Assembly (NCBI GenBank): GCA_947259975.1
Contig: CAMYOD010000046.1
Coordinates: 62,001 to 126,000, forward strand
Length of the DNA stretch: 64,000 nucleotides
Source of the DNA: an uncultured Gammaproteobacteria bacterium
GTDB taxonomy: Bacteria; Pseudomonadota; Gammaproteobacteria; HyVt-429
Direction: 5' to 3'
Below are positions 1 to 9,793 of this stretch, in pieces; the stretch's first letter is position 1; each line of letters opens with the position of its first letter. The position numbers and the translations under genes are program-made. The notes under the pieces are model-generated. The model did no database searches. It was given only the letters and a program-made list of their open reading frames with translations, and was not told the origin of the DNA.

Positions 1-510
1 ACTGCGTGGCAGCAGAATCGTGTAGCCGCCGATCATGTAACTGAGCGGCAGGTAGACCAGGACGCGGTCGTCGGCGCGCAAACCTTCCGGCAGCCGCTGC
101 CCGGTCGCCTGGGTGACGAAACCGACCAGTTCCACGGGCGGGTCGCCGAGGGTGACCGCCACCACCTGCTCGAATTCCTTTTTCGTGGTCGGGACGATGA
201 AATCGAAGAAGTCGCGCATTGCCCGGTACACGGAGTTGATCAGGGGCATGTGGTAGAACACCGCCTCGCCCTTGGCGAACAACCAGCGCACCACGTAGGC
301 ATGCATGAGCAGGCCGATGATAAACACGACGATGAGACCGGCGATCACCCCCATGCCGGGCCAGTAGCTGCTCGCCGGCAACACCTGGCGAATCATGCCG
401 CCCAACACCGCCTCCATGGAGATCACCAACCAGTACAGCAGGTAGATTGTGAGTATGACCGGCAGGATGGTGACCAACCCGGTGAGAAAGGTTCTGCTGA
501 TGGATTTCAC
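1..510 (-). CDS. DUF502 family membrane protein (3' end runs off the window)
   Basis: Reverse-strand translation from a GTG at 508-510 gives MKSISRTFLTGLVTILPVILTIYLLYW...VFYHMPLINSVYRAMRDFFDFI..., typical of DUF502; not in the supplied ORF track because of the GTG start and window edge. Confidence 0.85.
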   Translation of the reverse strand, partial: MKSISRTFLTGLVTILPVILTIYLLYWLVISMEAVLGGMIRQVLPASSYWPGMGVIAGLIVVFIIGLLMHAYVVRWLFAKGEAVFYHMPLINSVYRAMRDFFDFIVPTTKKEFEQVVAVTLGDPPVELVGFVTQATGQRLPEGLRADDRVLVYLPLSYMIGGYTILLPRS

Positions 511-645
511 TGTGTAGACTCCCGTGGCAAGGGTTAGCGGTGTCAGAGTAAATGGCCGGGTGGGGTCAAGTCTACGCCTTGCGCGCTATTGTTTCTTAAC
601 CGGCGCCGTGACCGCTGTCGTCGATAGCAATGGGTTCGATTCGTT

Positions 646-1251
646 ATGCGCAACTATCTCCTACCCGTGATTGGCTTGTGGACCGTCTGCCAGAGCAGTG
701 TTGCGGTGGAACGACAGACCGGGGTCGACGAGCAGTCACAGTTGCCATACTGGCAGATCAGCGACCAAGGCATGTCGTTGCGGTTGGTGCAGCGTCTGCC
801 CGCGCAGACCCGGGGTTTCTTTCTCGCCCGCGGCTTCACTGCGGAGCAGGCGGAGCGTATCGCCCAGAGCTGTGTCTTTCAGACCGTGTTCAAGAATGTT
901 TCCCACGACACAGCAAGCCCGAGCCCGCTGAGCTACGACCTGCGTGATTGGGTCGTCACGTACGCGGGTCAGCCGCAGGGCATGAAAGTACGTGAAGACT
1001 GGGCCAAAGAGTGGCAGGCGGAAAAGGTAAGCAAGCCGGTCCAACTCGCCTTCGAGTGGAGCCTGTACCCTACGCAACAGGAGTACAAACCCGGCGATTA
1101 CAACTGGGGCATGTCCATCTTCAATCTCATGCCCGACGCCGAGTTCGATCTGAAAATCGTATGGCGGCAGTTCGGGGAGACACGGCACGAAACGATCGAG
1201 AAAATGAAATGCGCCGCCGACATCGAACTGCCACCTGCGGAGCCTTTTTAG
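646..1251 (+). CDS. hypothetical secreted protein, adjacent to a TlpA-like gene
   Basis: ORF with hydrophobic N-terminus; stop is 1 nt before the start of the next CDS. Confidence 0.6.
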   Translation: MRNYLLPVIGLWTVCQSSVAVERQTGVDEQSQLPYWQISDQGMSLRLVQRLPAQTRGFFLARGFTAEQAERIAQSCVFQTVFKNVSHDTASPSPLSYDLRDWVVTYAGQPQGMKVREDWAKEWQAEKVSKPVQLAFEWSLYPTQQEYKPGDYNWGMSIFNLMPDAEFDLKIVWRQFGETRHETIEKMKCAADIELPPAEPF

Positions 1252-1252
1252 T

Positions 1253-1801
1253 ATGAAACGCATCCTTCTTTTGTCGTTGTTCGTGCTAACAGTTGCGGGC
1301 GGCACCCAGGCCTCTGCGGCGGACAAACAGACCTTGCCTGTTTTGGCGAACCCGTTTCCCGCGCCGGACTTTGAGCTGAAGGGGGAGGACGGCGACACCT
1401 ATCGTTTGTCCGACTACCGCGGCCAGGTGGTGGTGATGAACTTCTGGGCCACCTGGTGCCCGCCCTGCCGCGAGGAGATGCCGGCCATGGAGCGCCTGTG
1501 GGGCAAGGTCAAGGACAAGGGGATTGTGATATTGGCGGTGAACGTCGGCGAAGACGCCGATACCATCTTCGAATTCACCGGCCATTACCCGGTGAGTTTT
1601 CCCTTGCCCATGGACCAGGACGGTAAAGTGATTGCCGACTATCCGGTCAAGGGTCTGCCGACGACCTATATTGTCGATCCAGCAGGCAGGGTGACCCACC
1701 GCGCCGTGGGCAGCCGCGCGTGGGACGATCCGAAGTTAATCGCGGTGTTAATGAGAATGAGAGCGCAGGGTGCGGGCGGGCCTGTCCGCCTCGAACCTTG
1801 A
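1253..1801 (+). CDS. TlpA/ResA-like thiol-disulfide oxidoreductase
   Basis: Signal peptide; NFWATWCPPCREEMPAMERL thioredoxin motif. Confidence 0.92.
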   Translation: MKRILLLSLFVLTVAGGTQASAADKQTLPVLANPFPAPDFELKGEDGDTYRLSDYRGQVVVMNFWATWCPPCREEMPAMERLWGKVKDKGIVILAVNVGEDADTIFEFTGHYPVSFPLPMDQDGKVIADYPVKGLPTTYIVDPAGRVTHRAVGSRAWDDPKLIAVLMRMRAQGAGGPVRLEP

Positions 1802-1808
1802 AGCCCGT

Positions 1809-1994
1809 CTAGCTAAACATCCGGCGCCAGCGCTGCCGGAGGGCGGACTCGCAATCCGCCAGGCCCTTGCTGGGCGAACCGGCGTTTTCGAGTTCGATCA
1901 GGCGATCGGAATAATAGGCAACCTCGCGAACGAGTTGGTCTTTTTGGCCGCCGTCTCGGTCGGACGGTTGCGGCGATGGTTTGCGTGGGCTCAC
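1809..1994 (-). CDS. small hypothetical protein (61 aa)
   Basis: Short ORF, charged composition; no recognised family. Confidence 0.3.
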   Translation of the reverse strand: MSPRKPSPQPSDRDGGQKDQLVREVAYYSDRLIELENAGSPSKGLADCESALRQRWRRMFS

Positions 1995-2080
1995 TAACGC
2001 GCCTCCAAATCAGGTTTTTCAGGGATCTATATCGTTAACGGCGCCTCGCGACACATCTTAAATCCCCGCTGGCTCTGGCG

Positions 2081-3130
2081 TCAGCCCAATACACCCCGCG
2101 GCAGCTGCATCGTGACGCAGTGCAGGCTGCCGGACTGTTGCAGTAGGGGTATGCAGTCGATTCCGATGACCTCACGCTCCGGAAAGCAGGCGGTGAGCCG
2201 TTCGAGCGCATGCCCATCCGCGGGATCGTTGTAGGTGGGCACCAACACCGCCTCGTTGATGATCAGAAAATTCGCGTACGTGGCGGGTAATCGTCGACCG
2301 CTTTGATCGAATATCGGATTCGGCAAGGGCAGGCCAACCAGGTCATAGGCCTTCCCGGCCGGTGTCCGAAGTTGCGCGAGTTCCGCCTCCAGGCGACCCA
2401 GGGATTCACTTTGACTGTCATGTTGTCCATCGGTGGACGCATACGCAATGGTGGTCGGGCTGCAGAAGCGTGCCAGGGTATCGATATGACCGTCGGTGTC
2501 ATCGCCGGCGAGATGGCCATTTTCGAGCCAGTGCACGGTGTGGATTCCGAGCAGATCGGCGAAGCGTTTCTCCCAGGAGGCTTTGGTGATCCCGGGGTTG
2601 CGCGTCTCTGCAAGCAGGCACCGCGTGGTGGTCAGGAGACCACCGGCGCCGTCGCCGTCGATACTGCCGCCTTCGAGAATCAGGTTGATTGAGTCCAGTG
2701 CCGCGCTACCGAATGCACCCTTGTCATGCAGCGCTCGACTGATGCGGTCGTCCAGTTCGCTGGGAAATTTTCCGCCCCAGCCGTTAAAGTGGAAATCGAG
2801 CAGCCGTGGTGCACCGTTCTTGATCACGGCGATCGGTCCATGGTCCCGTGCCCAACTGTCATTCGACGGAATCGCGCGTAAATCGACGGCCTGGCGCGCG
2901 ATGCCCGCATCGGCGAGCAGCGCGGCAACGTGGGCCAGATGAACCGGGTCGAAGCAGCTGATCAAAAGCTGTTCGCGCGCGGCAATGTGACGCGCCAACT
3001 CGATGAACACGGCTTCGACGGCGGCGAGCGCTGCGCCCCAGTCGCCGTGTTGATGCGGCCAGGTGAGCAGGATTCCGCTTTGCGGTTCCCACTCGGCTGG
3101 CAGACGTGGACGAGTACTGCGGTTGCGCAT
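2081..3130 (-). CDS. aguA: agmatine deiminase / peptidyl-arginine deiminase family protein
   Basis: PAEWEPQSGILLTWPH, NDSWARDHGPI, EGGSIDGDGAG, GHIDTLARF motifs. Confidence 0.88.
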   Translation of the reverse strand: MRNRSTRPRLPAEWEPQSGILLTWPHQHGDWGAALAAVEAVFIELARHIAAREQLLISCFDPVHLAHVAALLADAGIARQAVDLRAIPSNDSWARDHGPIAVIKNGAPRLLDFHFNGWGGKFPSELDDRISRALHDKGAFGSAALDSINLILEGGSIDGDGAGGLLTTTRCLLAETRNPGITKASWEKRFADLLGIHTVHWLENGHLAGDDTDGHIDTLARFCSPTTIAYASTDGQHDSQSESLGRLEAELAQLRTPAGKAYDLVGLPLPNPIFDQSGRRLPATYANFLIINEAVLVPTYNDPADGHALERLTACFPEREVIGIDCIPLLQQSGSLHCVTMQLPRGVLG

Positions 3131-3153
3131 AGGTCGGTTTGCCGCGACGCGGG

Positions 3154-3714
3154 TCAGTGGGCGTCGAGCTTACCGAGTTCCTCGATGATGGAGAGCAGCA
3201 GGCTCTTGCCTTTGGCACCCATGCCGACGGCGAGTCTGTCGGCGTCGCGCTCGCCGTCGATCAAGGCGCGCAGCGTGCCGGCGATACGTGCCATGTCGCC
3301 GCCGACGGTGGACATCTGCTCGCCCATGTTGGCAAGTGTCTGTAGCGCTTCGGCGTCGCCGCGCCGCGCCATATGTATCATCTGCGCCAGGCCGGGCGCC
3401 GCCGCGGCGGCGTCCGCCGGTGCGTCCGGGTCGGGCAGGGTGTCGGGATTTTGCAGGCCCAATAGAATGCTGGTGACGATCACCCGATCTTCCTCATCGA
3501 GCTGCTCGAGCACCGCGGGATCGCGGCGCCCGTCGAGAATCAGCCGAATGGCGCGTACCAGATTTTCCCAGCCGGATTCGATAGCGTGCTGCAGGTATTC
3601 CTCGAGTGGTGGGCGTAGATCCCGATTCTCGCAGGCACGCACCACGGTGTGGATGAGTTCCGCGTGGACCTGTAAGATTTGTTGTCGGCGATCGTCGTCG
3701 GTCTCAGTAGGCAT
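3154..3714 (-). CDS. hypothetical protein
   Basis: Same strand as and 23 bp upstream of aguA; no recognised domain. Confidence 0.6.
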   Translation of the reverse strand: MPTETDDDRRQQILQVHAELIHTVVRACENRDLRPPLEEYLQHAIESGWENLVRAIRLILDGRRDPAVLEQLDEEDRVIVTSILLGLQNPDTLPDPDAPADAAAAAPGLAQMIHMARRGDAEALQTLANMGEQMSTVGGDMARIAGTLRALIDGERDADRLAVGMGAKGKSLLLSIIEELGKLDAH

Positions 3715-3902
3715 GGCGATGTTCGCGTCGGCTATCGCGGCGGTTACAGGGCCACCGTATTACAGCATAATGCGGCGGTAGGCAGCCAACCGGGTCCGAG
3801 TTGCGGACGAGACCCGGGCGCGGCCATGACTTGAAGATGCGCTATAGCGACCGCATATATAACTGTAATGTCCTGCAATTTTCCGATGGAGCATAGACCA
3901 AG

Positions 3903-4787
3903 ATGATGAAGCGCATTTTGCTGTTTCTGATCACCAATGCCGCGATTATCGTTGTCCTGAGTGCGGTTTTTCGGATTTTTGGTATCGAGCCGTATCTGAC
4001 TGAACAAGGAATAAACTATCAGTCGCTGTTGATTTTTGCCGCCGTGATCGGCATGACCGGTTCGTTCATTTCGCTTGCCTTGTCGAAGTGGACCGCAAAG
4101 CGTTTCACCGGCGCACAGGTGATCGAGCAGCCGCGCAACGAAACCGAGCAGTGGCTGTTGGAGACCGTCAAGCGACAGGCGCAGCTGGCGGGCATCGGCA
4201 TGCCGGACGTGGCGATCTATGATGCGCCGGACGTCAATGCGTTTGCCACCGGCGCCCGCCGCAACAGCGCGCTGGTGGCCGTGAGTACCGGCCTGCTGCA
4301 GGCCATGAGCCGGGATGAGGCCGAGGCCGTGCTGGCCCACGAGGTGAGTCACGTCGCCAACGGCGATATGGTGACCCTGGCCCTGATCCAGGGCATCGTC
4401 AATACGTTCGTTATCTTCTTTGCCCGCATTATCGGCCACACCGTGGACCGGGTGATTTTCAAGAGCGAGAGCGGCCATGGCATCGGCTTCTGGGTCACGA
4501 CCATCGTCGCCGAACTGGTATTGGCGTTTCTCGCCTCGACAATCGTCATGTGGTTCAGCCGCAAGCGTGAATTCCGCGCTGACGCCGGCGGTGCCAGGCT
4601 GGCCGGTCGCGACAAGATGATCAGTGCGCTGGAACGCCTGCAGGGTTCCGTGGACCAACCACATTTGCCCGATCAACTGGCAGCCTTCGGCATCTCCGGC
4701 GGCATCGGCAGCGGCATCAAGCGCCTGTTCATGAGCCATCCGCCGTTGCCGGAGCGCATCGAGGCGTTGCGCCGCGCCGCCGGCTAA
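3903..4787 (+). CDS. htpX: protease HtpX
   Basis: Membrane segments; [17 protein letters not shown] zinc metalloprotease motif. Confidence 0.95.
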   Translation: MMKRILLFLITNAAIIVVLSAVFRIFGIEPYLTEQGINYQSLLIFAAVIGMTGSFISLALSKWTAKRFTGAQVIEQPRNETEQWLLETVKRQAQLAGIGMPDVAIYDAPDVNAFATGARRNSALVAVSTGLLQAMSRDEAEAVLAHEVSHVANGDMVTLALIQGIVNTFVIFFARIIGHTVDRVIFKSESGHGIGFWVTTIVAELVLAFLASTIVMWFSRKREFRADAGGARLAGRDKMISALERLQGSVDQPHLPDQLAAFGISGGIGSGIKRLFMSHPPLPERIEALRRAAG

Positions 4788-5126
4788 CGCCCGACGGCAT
4801 TTGGTAGTGGCGCTATTTGCCTAGTCGCCTCGCGCGGCCCGCACCCCCAACCCGCTTAATTTCACGGGACCTCCCTGTCCCGCTCACAGCGTGGCCTCGC
4901 GCATCGTAATCCCTGCGTCGCGCGCGGCCGCACGACGCTTGCGGGGCCGGCGGCGTCGCCTGATTCACGTCGGCCTGCCGTTCCGCGGTGCGGGGCGGGG
5001 GCGGGCCGAGAGTTTCTCGGTGTTCGCCCGGCTTGCTGATCACCGCTGCGGGCGGCTATTATGGGCCGCGCCGCAACCGGTGCGACGTGGTGTCCCCGCG
5101 GCGGCGTAACACCAAGGGAGACGAGA

Positions 5127-6089
5127 ATGACAACAACCTCCAGGATCCAATCGATTCCGCAGTACATTGCGCTCGGCGCCGCATTGGTTTGCATGACCGG
5201 CGCGGTTCATGCGCAACAAATAGACAGCCGATTCAATGCCGGCCTGGGGTACCGCAGCGACGATCTGGACTGGAACATCGCCGGTAATACCGCAGGCCAG
5301 AACCCAAATGTCCTTTCGGAACTCACATGGACCGGCCTGGACGCGATCATGTTCATCGCCGAAGCGGAGTTTATCGTCAATGATGCCTACGTCCTGCGCG
5401 GTAATTTCGCCACCGGCTCGATTAGTGACGGCGACAATCAGGATTCGGATTTTGCCGGCAACAATCGCACGCTCGAATTCTCGCGTACCAACAACGATGC
5501 AAGCGACGGCGATCTCTCCGATTACGGGCTTGCCGCCGGTTATCGTTTTGCGCTCGACGGCGGACGCACCCAGATCATTCCGCTGGTCGGCTATTCGCGC
5601 CACAAACAGGAATTGACCATCAGCAATGGCGTGCAAACCATCGACTCCCTGGGGCTGTTTGGTCTGGGACCGTTTCCCGGGCTCAACAGTACTTATGACG
5701 CGCAGTGGGAAGGTTGGTGGGCCGGGCTCGAGGTCGTGCATATGGCGAGCCAGGTCCTCACCCTGCGGGGTTCGGTAAAATTCCACGAGGCGGACTACGA
5801 GGCGGTGGGTGATTTCAACCTCAGGAGCGATCTGAAGCATCCGAACAGCTTCAGGCACGTCAGCGACGGCAGCGGAACCGTGGTCACCCTCGAGGGCAGC
5901 TATGCGTTTCGTCACGATATGCGCCTGAACGCCGGCGTGACCGTGCAGGACTGGTCCGCCGACGCCGGCATCGACCGCGCCTTCTTTATCGATAATACGA
6001 TCGGTACTACCCGGTTGAATGACGTCAACTGGGACTCGACGATGTACTTCATCGAACTTGAGATCACCCCCGGTCGTGACAACTGGTGA
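5127..6089 (+). CDS. outer-membrane beta-barrel protein
   Basis: RBS AGGGAGACGAGA before ATG 5127; signal peptide; alternating aromatic/polar beta-strand pattern. Confidence 0.7.
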   Translation: MTTTSRIQSIPQYIALGAALVCMTGAVHAQQIDSRFNAGLGYRSDDLDWNIAGNTAGQNPNVLSELTWTGLDAIMFIAEAEFIVNDAYVLRGNFATGSISDGDNQDSDFAGNNRTLEFSRTNNDASDGDLSDYGLAAGYRFALDGGRTQIIPLVGYSRHKQELTISNGVQTIDSLGLFGLGPFPGLNSTYDAQWEGWWAGLEVVHMASQVLTLRGSVKFHEADYEAVGDFNLRSDLKHPNSFRHVSDGSGTVVTLEGSYAFRHDMRLNAGVTVQDWSADAGIDRAFFIDNTIGTTRLNDVNWDSTMYFIELEITPGRDNW

Positions 6090-6214
6090 GATCAGCGCCT
6101 GACCGCGGCGCTTGCCGCTGAGCCGGGATCCAACGCTGTTCCAACCGCCGGTTTGACCCGGCGCGTAATCTGGTATTGAATCCGCGCCTCGCTCAATTGC
6201 CGGTCTGACTGTCC

Positions 6215-7453
6215 ATGTCATTGATTCGTCCGTTTAAGGGGCTGCGTCCCACGCCCGAGTATGCCCCGCAAGTTGTCGCACCCCCATACGATGTGCTTTC
6301 CAGTGCGGAGGCGCGCGAGCGCGCGGCGCAGAGGCCCTGGAGCTTTCTGCACATCTCCAAGCCGGAGATCGATCTGCCGGAAGGTACCGACCCGCATGCG
6401 CCTGCGGTTTATGCCAAGGGTGCGGAAAACTTCGCGGCCATGCTTGCCGCGGAGGTGTTGCGGCGCGAGGACGCACCCTGTTATTACTTTTACCGGCTGG
6501 ACATGGGCGAGCATGTGCAGACGGGCCTGGTGGCGGTGGCCTCGGTCGCAGCCTATGAAAGCAACCGCATCCGTCGTCATGAGTTTACCCGCCCGGACAA
6601 GGAAGACGATCGGGTGCGTCAGATCGACAGCCTGAACGCGCAGACCGGGCCGGTCTTCCTGACCTATCGGCATGATCGGCGCGTCGATTCGATCGCCCAG
6701 GAGGTCACCGCCGCGACGGCGGATCTGGATGTGACCGCAGATGATCAGGTGCGCCACCGCCTGTGGGTCGTGCGCGACGCGACGCGGTTACGGGCGCTGA
6801 GCGAGATCTTTGATGGCATGGAGCGGCTGTATATCGCGGATGGGCATCACCGTTCGGCCGCCGCCGCCCGGGTGGCCGCGGCCCGCCGGGCGCAGACACA
6901 GACCGCCGGCGATGCTTCCCACGACTACTTTCTCGCGGTGATTTTTCCCGACGATCAAATCGATATCCTGGACTACAATCGGGTGGTGGCGGATCTCGGC
7001 GGCTTGAGCGAAGCCGACTTTCTTGCCCGGGTTAAGCAGGCCTTTGATGTGTCTGTCAGCGACGTACCGGCCAGGCCGCAGCACGCCGGTGAGTTCGGCA
7101 TGTACCTGGCCGGCCGTTGGTACCGCCTGGCGATTCACGCCGATCGGGTACCGGCGCACGGTGCGGTGGACCAGCTCGATGTCAGCCTGCTGGATCAGAA
7201 CCTGATCGCACCCATCCTCGGCATTACTGATCCCCGCCGCGATCGTCGTATCGACTTCGTTGGCGGTATCCGCGGACTTGCGGAACTCGAGCGCCGCGTC
7301 GACAGCGGCGAGATGGTACTGGCCTTCGCGCTCTATCCCACTCAGATCGACGACCTGATGGCGGTGGCCGACGCCGGCGATGTCATGCCGCCGAAATCAA
7401 CCTGGTTCGAGCCCAAGCTTGCCGACGGCCTGGTCTCACATGTCCTCGATTAG
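6215..7453 (+). CDS. DUF1015 family protein
   Basis: IRPFKGLRPTPEYAPQVVAPPYDVL, YIADGHHRSAAA motifs. Confidence 0.88.
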   Translation: MSLIRPFKGLRPTPEYAPQVVAPPYDVLSSAEARERAAQRPWSFLHISKPEIDLPEGTDPHAPAVYAKGAENFAAMLAAEVLRREDAPCYYFYRLDMGEHVQTGLVAVASVAAYESNRIRRHEFTRPDKEDDRVRQIDSLNAQTGPVFLTYRHDRRVDSIAQEVTAATADLDVTADDQVRHRLWVVRDATRLRALSEIFDGMERLYIADGHHRSAAAARVAAARRAQTQTAGDASHDYFLAVIFPDDQIDILDYNRVVADLGGLSEADFLARVKQAFDVSVSDVPARPQHAGEFGMYLAGRWYRLAIHADRVPAHGAVDQLDVSLLDQNLIAPILGITDPRRDRRIDFVGGIRGLAELERRVDSGEMVLAFALYPTQIDDLMAVADAGDVMPPKSTWFEPKLADGLVSHVLD

Positions 7454-7503
7454 TTGCTGGAACTGATCGGCGGTCGGCAGGACGAAACGTCCGCCGCGCA
7501 CGC

Positions 7504-7944
7504 TTATTCCTTGAAGTGTTTGCAGAACGGGGGTACGCGGCCGCGCTCACGATAGAAGCGCGCACACAGCCGCCGTTTCTCCTGTGGGCTCATTTTTCGG
7601 AAGTGACGTGCGCGTTCCGCCAGTTGCTGCTGTTCGTGGGGGCTGAGTTGCATATAGCGTCGTGCGCCGCGCAGCAGCCGGCGACGAAACTCCGGCGGAT
7701 AATTCGACCAGCGATGGGCATGGCGATGCAACACCTCGCGCTCCTCCGGCCGTAACTCATCCCAGGTGCGTTCATGCACGCCATCGCTATCATGCCCGTG
7801 GCGATGCTCCGATTTGTGTTCGGCCGGCATAAGCCAGCGCGGCGCACCGTCGTGATCCGCCAATGCCGGCGCCACGCAGCCGAGCGCAATCACGGCGCCC
7901 AGAAAGTTTCGTGCGCGGCGCAAAATGCTGCTGGTTCGCCTCAT
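7504..7944 (-). CDS. DUF3106 domain protein
   Basis: WDELRPEEREVLHRHAHRWSNYPPEFRRRLLRGARRYMQLSPHEQQQL...FRKMSPQEKRRL. Confidence 0.75.
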   Translation of the reverse strand: MRRTSSILRRARNFLGAVIALGCVAPALADHDGAPRWLMPAEHKSEHRHGHDSDGVHERTWDELRPEEREVLHRHAHRWSNYPPEFRRRLLRGARRYMQLSPHEQQQLAERARHFRKMSPQEKRRLCARFYRERGRVPPFCKHFKE

Positions 7945-7947
7945 CGC

Positions 7948-8424
7948 TCAGGTTTCATTCCCGTTCGTGTCCGCGGACAAGCTCTGCTGCGACAACCATT
8001 CATAAAAGTCTAATTCGGCATACAGATCCGACGCACCGCTGATGCTGGCCTGCTCCGTGCCATTGAACGGTGCCGGCGCGAAGGACTGTAAATTGAATAG
8101 CAGGCCCACCGCGAGACCGACGGTCAATACCGCCGCCGTCGCCAGGGCAAAGCGCGGTGCCGTGCGTGAACGCGGTGTGCGGGCTTGACCGGAGAGCGCC
8201 GTGCGGCGGCGTGTTTCCAGCTGCTGTGCCACGAAGCCGTGCTCCGGGTGTGCTTCCTGGACCCGCTCGATCACCGTTGACCAGCGATCTATCGCGTGTC
8301 GGCAGCGGCCACACTCTTCGACGTGCGTGAGCAACGCCGACTTGCGATCCGGGTGTTCGTCCAGCAGGCCGGCGCGAAGAGTATCAAGCTCACGCATCGT
8401 TGGATGGATCTCGTGCCTAGTCAT
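7948..8424 (-). CDS. anti-sigma factor (zinc-finger type, single TM)
   Basis: HVEECGRC zinc-binding anti-sigma motif; overlaps the sigma factor 3' end (ATGACTAG). Confidence 0.75.
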   Translation of the reverse strand: MTRHEIHPTMRELDTLRAGLLDEHPDRKSALLTHVEECGRCRHAIDRWSTVIERVQEAHPEHGFVAQQLETRRRTALSGQARTPRSRTAPRFALATAAVLTVGLAVGLLFNLQSFAPAPFNGTEQASISGASDLYAELDFYEWLSQQSLSADTNGNET

Positions 8425-9076
8425 TTTTCCAAACCTCTTTAAGCTTCTCGCGCAATGCCTGCATTGCCCGAAAATGGTGCTGTTTGACGGTACCTTCGGA
8501 GCAGCCGAGGATCTCGGCCGTCTCACGCACCGCCAGTCCCTGTGCCTCGCGCAACAAAAATACCTGGCGCTGGCGCCAGGAAAGTTTTGCAACGGCTGCG
8601 TCGATTGCGTCGGCCAGTTGCTTGTTGCCTAACTGGTCTTCCGGCCCGAGGTTACGTGCGCCGGCTTCGGTTGCGGCGCCCGCCTCGAGTAAATCGACTT
8701 CGCCGTCATCATCGTGGCCGCGCTTGGGCTGGAACAAAGAAACGAATTTCGCCAGCCCGTCGCGCACGATCCGCTGACGCTGCATGTCGCGCACGCGATT
8801 GTTCAAAATCGTATAGAACAGTGCCGGCCATTCCTTGCTGGGCCGTTGTGAATATTTCTCGACCAGCTTCAACATTGCGTCCTGGACGATGTCCATTGCC
8901 AATTCGTCGTCCCAGATTGCGTAACGTGCGATACGGAACGCCTTTTGTTCCTCAGCGGCAAAGAAGGTATTAAACGCCGCATTCGGGTCCGAGGCGGTAA
9001 CGGTGTCTGCGCCTGGGGCGTTGTCCTTACTCCATAAACCCGAATCGCGATGCATGCTTTGAGCCGTAACACTCAT
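8417..9076 (-). CDS. ECF-type RNA polymerase sigma factor
   Basis: ARYAIWDDELAMDIVQDAMLKLVEKY (region 2) and LSWRQRQVFLLREAQGLAVRETAEILGCSEGTVKQHHFRAMQALR (region 4). Confidence 0.9.
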   Translation of the reverse strand: MSVTAQSMHRDSGLWSKDNAPGADTVTASDPNAAFNTFFAAEEQKAFRIARYAIWDDELAMDIVQDAMLKLVEKYSQRPSKEWPALFYTILNNRVRDMQRQRIVRDGLAKFVSLFQPKRGHDDDGEVDLLEAGAATEAGARNLGPEDQLGNKQLADAIDAAVAKLSWRQRQVFLLREAQGLAVRETAEILGCSEGTVKQHHFRAMQALREKLKEVWKND

Positions 9077-9176
9077 TTGAGGTTGGGCTCATTAACATAC
9101 ATCGTCGATATCTCTGTGTACATCGTTCGCGAATACTGCCGCCATTGCGACATTGGTTCGCACCACAGCACGTGAA

Positions 9177-9686
9177 TCAATGATGCGACCCGTGCCGGTA
9201 ACAATGCTTGTGGCCGTAACGCCAATAGCAGTGTTTATGGGTACGCGGTGCTTGATAGTAGCCGCCGTAACCGGCCCCGGGGTCGCCGAACCAGATCCCG
9301 AAATAGCTGTGATCGTAATCCCGGTGCCGCGGCCGGTAGCCGTAATAGCCGTGGTCGTACCGGTAATGCTTGTCATAGCGGCGCTGCTTATGGCCCTTAT
9401 AACTGTGGCCATGACCATAATGCTTACCGTATTTGCGCTGCTTATGGCCCTTATAACCTTGGCCATGACCATAATGCTTACCGTATTTGCGCTGCTTATG
9501 GCCCTTGTGACCATGGTCGCGGTGGGCATGTTTACCATGCGTCTCATAGGCAACGGAGAGATGATCGTCACTCGCCGCGATCGCCAGAGACTCGCCACCG
9601 CGCGGTCCCGCCAGCGTCGCCGTCGCGCTCCCGAGCAGTACACCGGCAAGCAGCGTCGCGGAAAAAGTTGTGCGGATACGTGTCAT
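9177..9686 (-). CDS. His/Tyr/Lys/Gly-rich secreted repeat protein
   Basis: Signal peptide MTRIRTTFSATLLAGVLLGSATATLAG then 18-aa repeats KGHKQRKYGKHYGHGxxY and C-terminal HKHCYWRYGHKHCYRHGSHH. Confidence 0.65.
   Translation of the reverse strand: MTRIRTTFSATLLAGVLLGSATATLAGPRGGESLAIAASDDHLSVAYETHGKHAHRDHGHKGHKQRKYGKHYGHGQGYKGHKQRKYGKHYGHGHSYKGHKQRRYDKHYRYDHGYYGYRPRHRDYDHSYFGIWFGDPGAGYGGYYQAPRTHKHCYWRYGHKHCYRHGSHH
9383..9544. repeat. 54-bp tandem DNA repeat inside the His-rich CDS (about 3 units, the outer one diverged)
   Basis: gctgcttatggccctt... begins at 9383, 9437 and 9491; the first two units are nearly identical. Confidence 0.85.
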
Positions 9687-9793
9687 GTTCAGGCCCTCCA
9701 CCGTGGCTGCAGGTTGTTGCTCATACCCAGGGTAACGCCCGCCCGCGCGGCGCGTTGACACGGTGGGAGTGTGGAAATGCCCCGGCCCGTCAG

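Noticed and set aside
736-1398. 220-aa minus-strand ORF
   Set aside because: Antisense to the hypothetical/TlpA pair; no family signature.
3744-4739. 331-aa minus-strand ORF
   Set aside because: Antisense to htpX.
4813-5194. Minus-strand ORFs 4813-5043 and 4862-5194
   Set aside because: Arg/Ala/Pro-rich wrong-frame composition in GC-rich spacer; no RBS or family similarity recognised.
5040-6221. 393-aa minus-strand ORF
   Set aside because: Antisense to the beta-barrel gene at 5127-6089, which has an RBS and signal peptide.
9383-9544. Possible CRISPR-like array
   Set aside because: 54-bp repeats are directly adjacent with no spacers and lie in a coding frame; no cas genes in the window.
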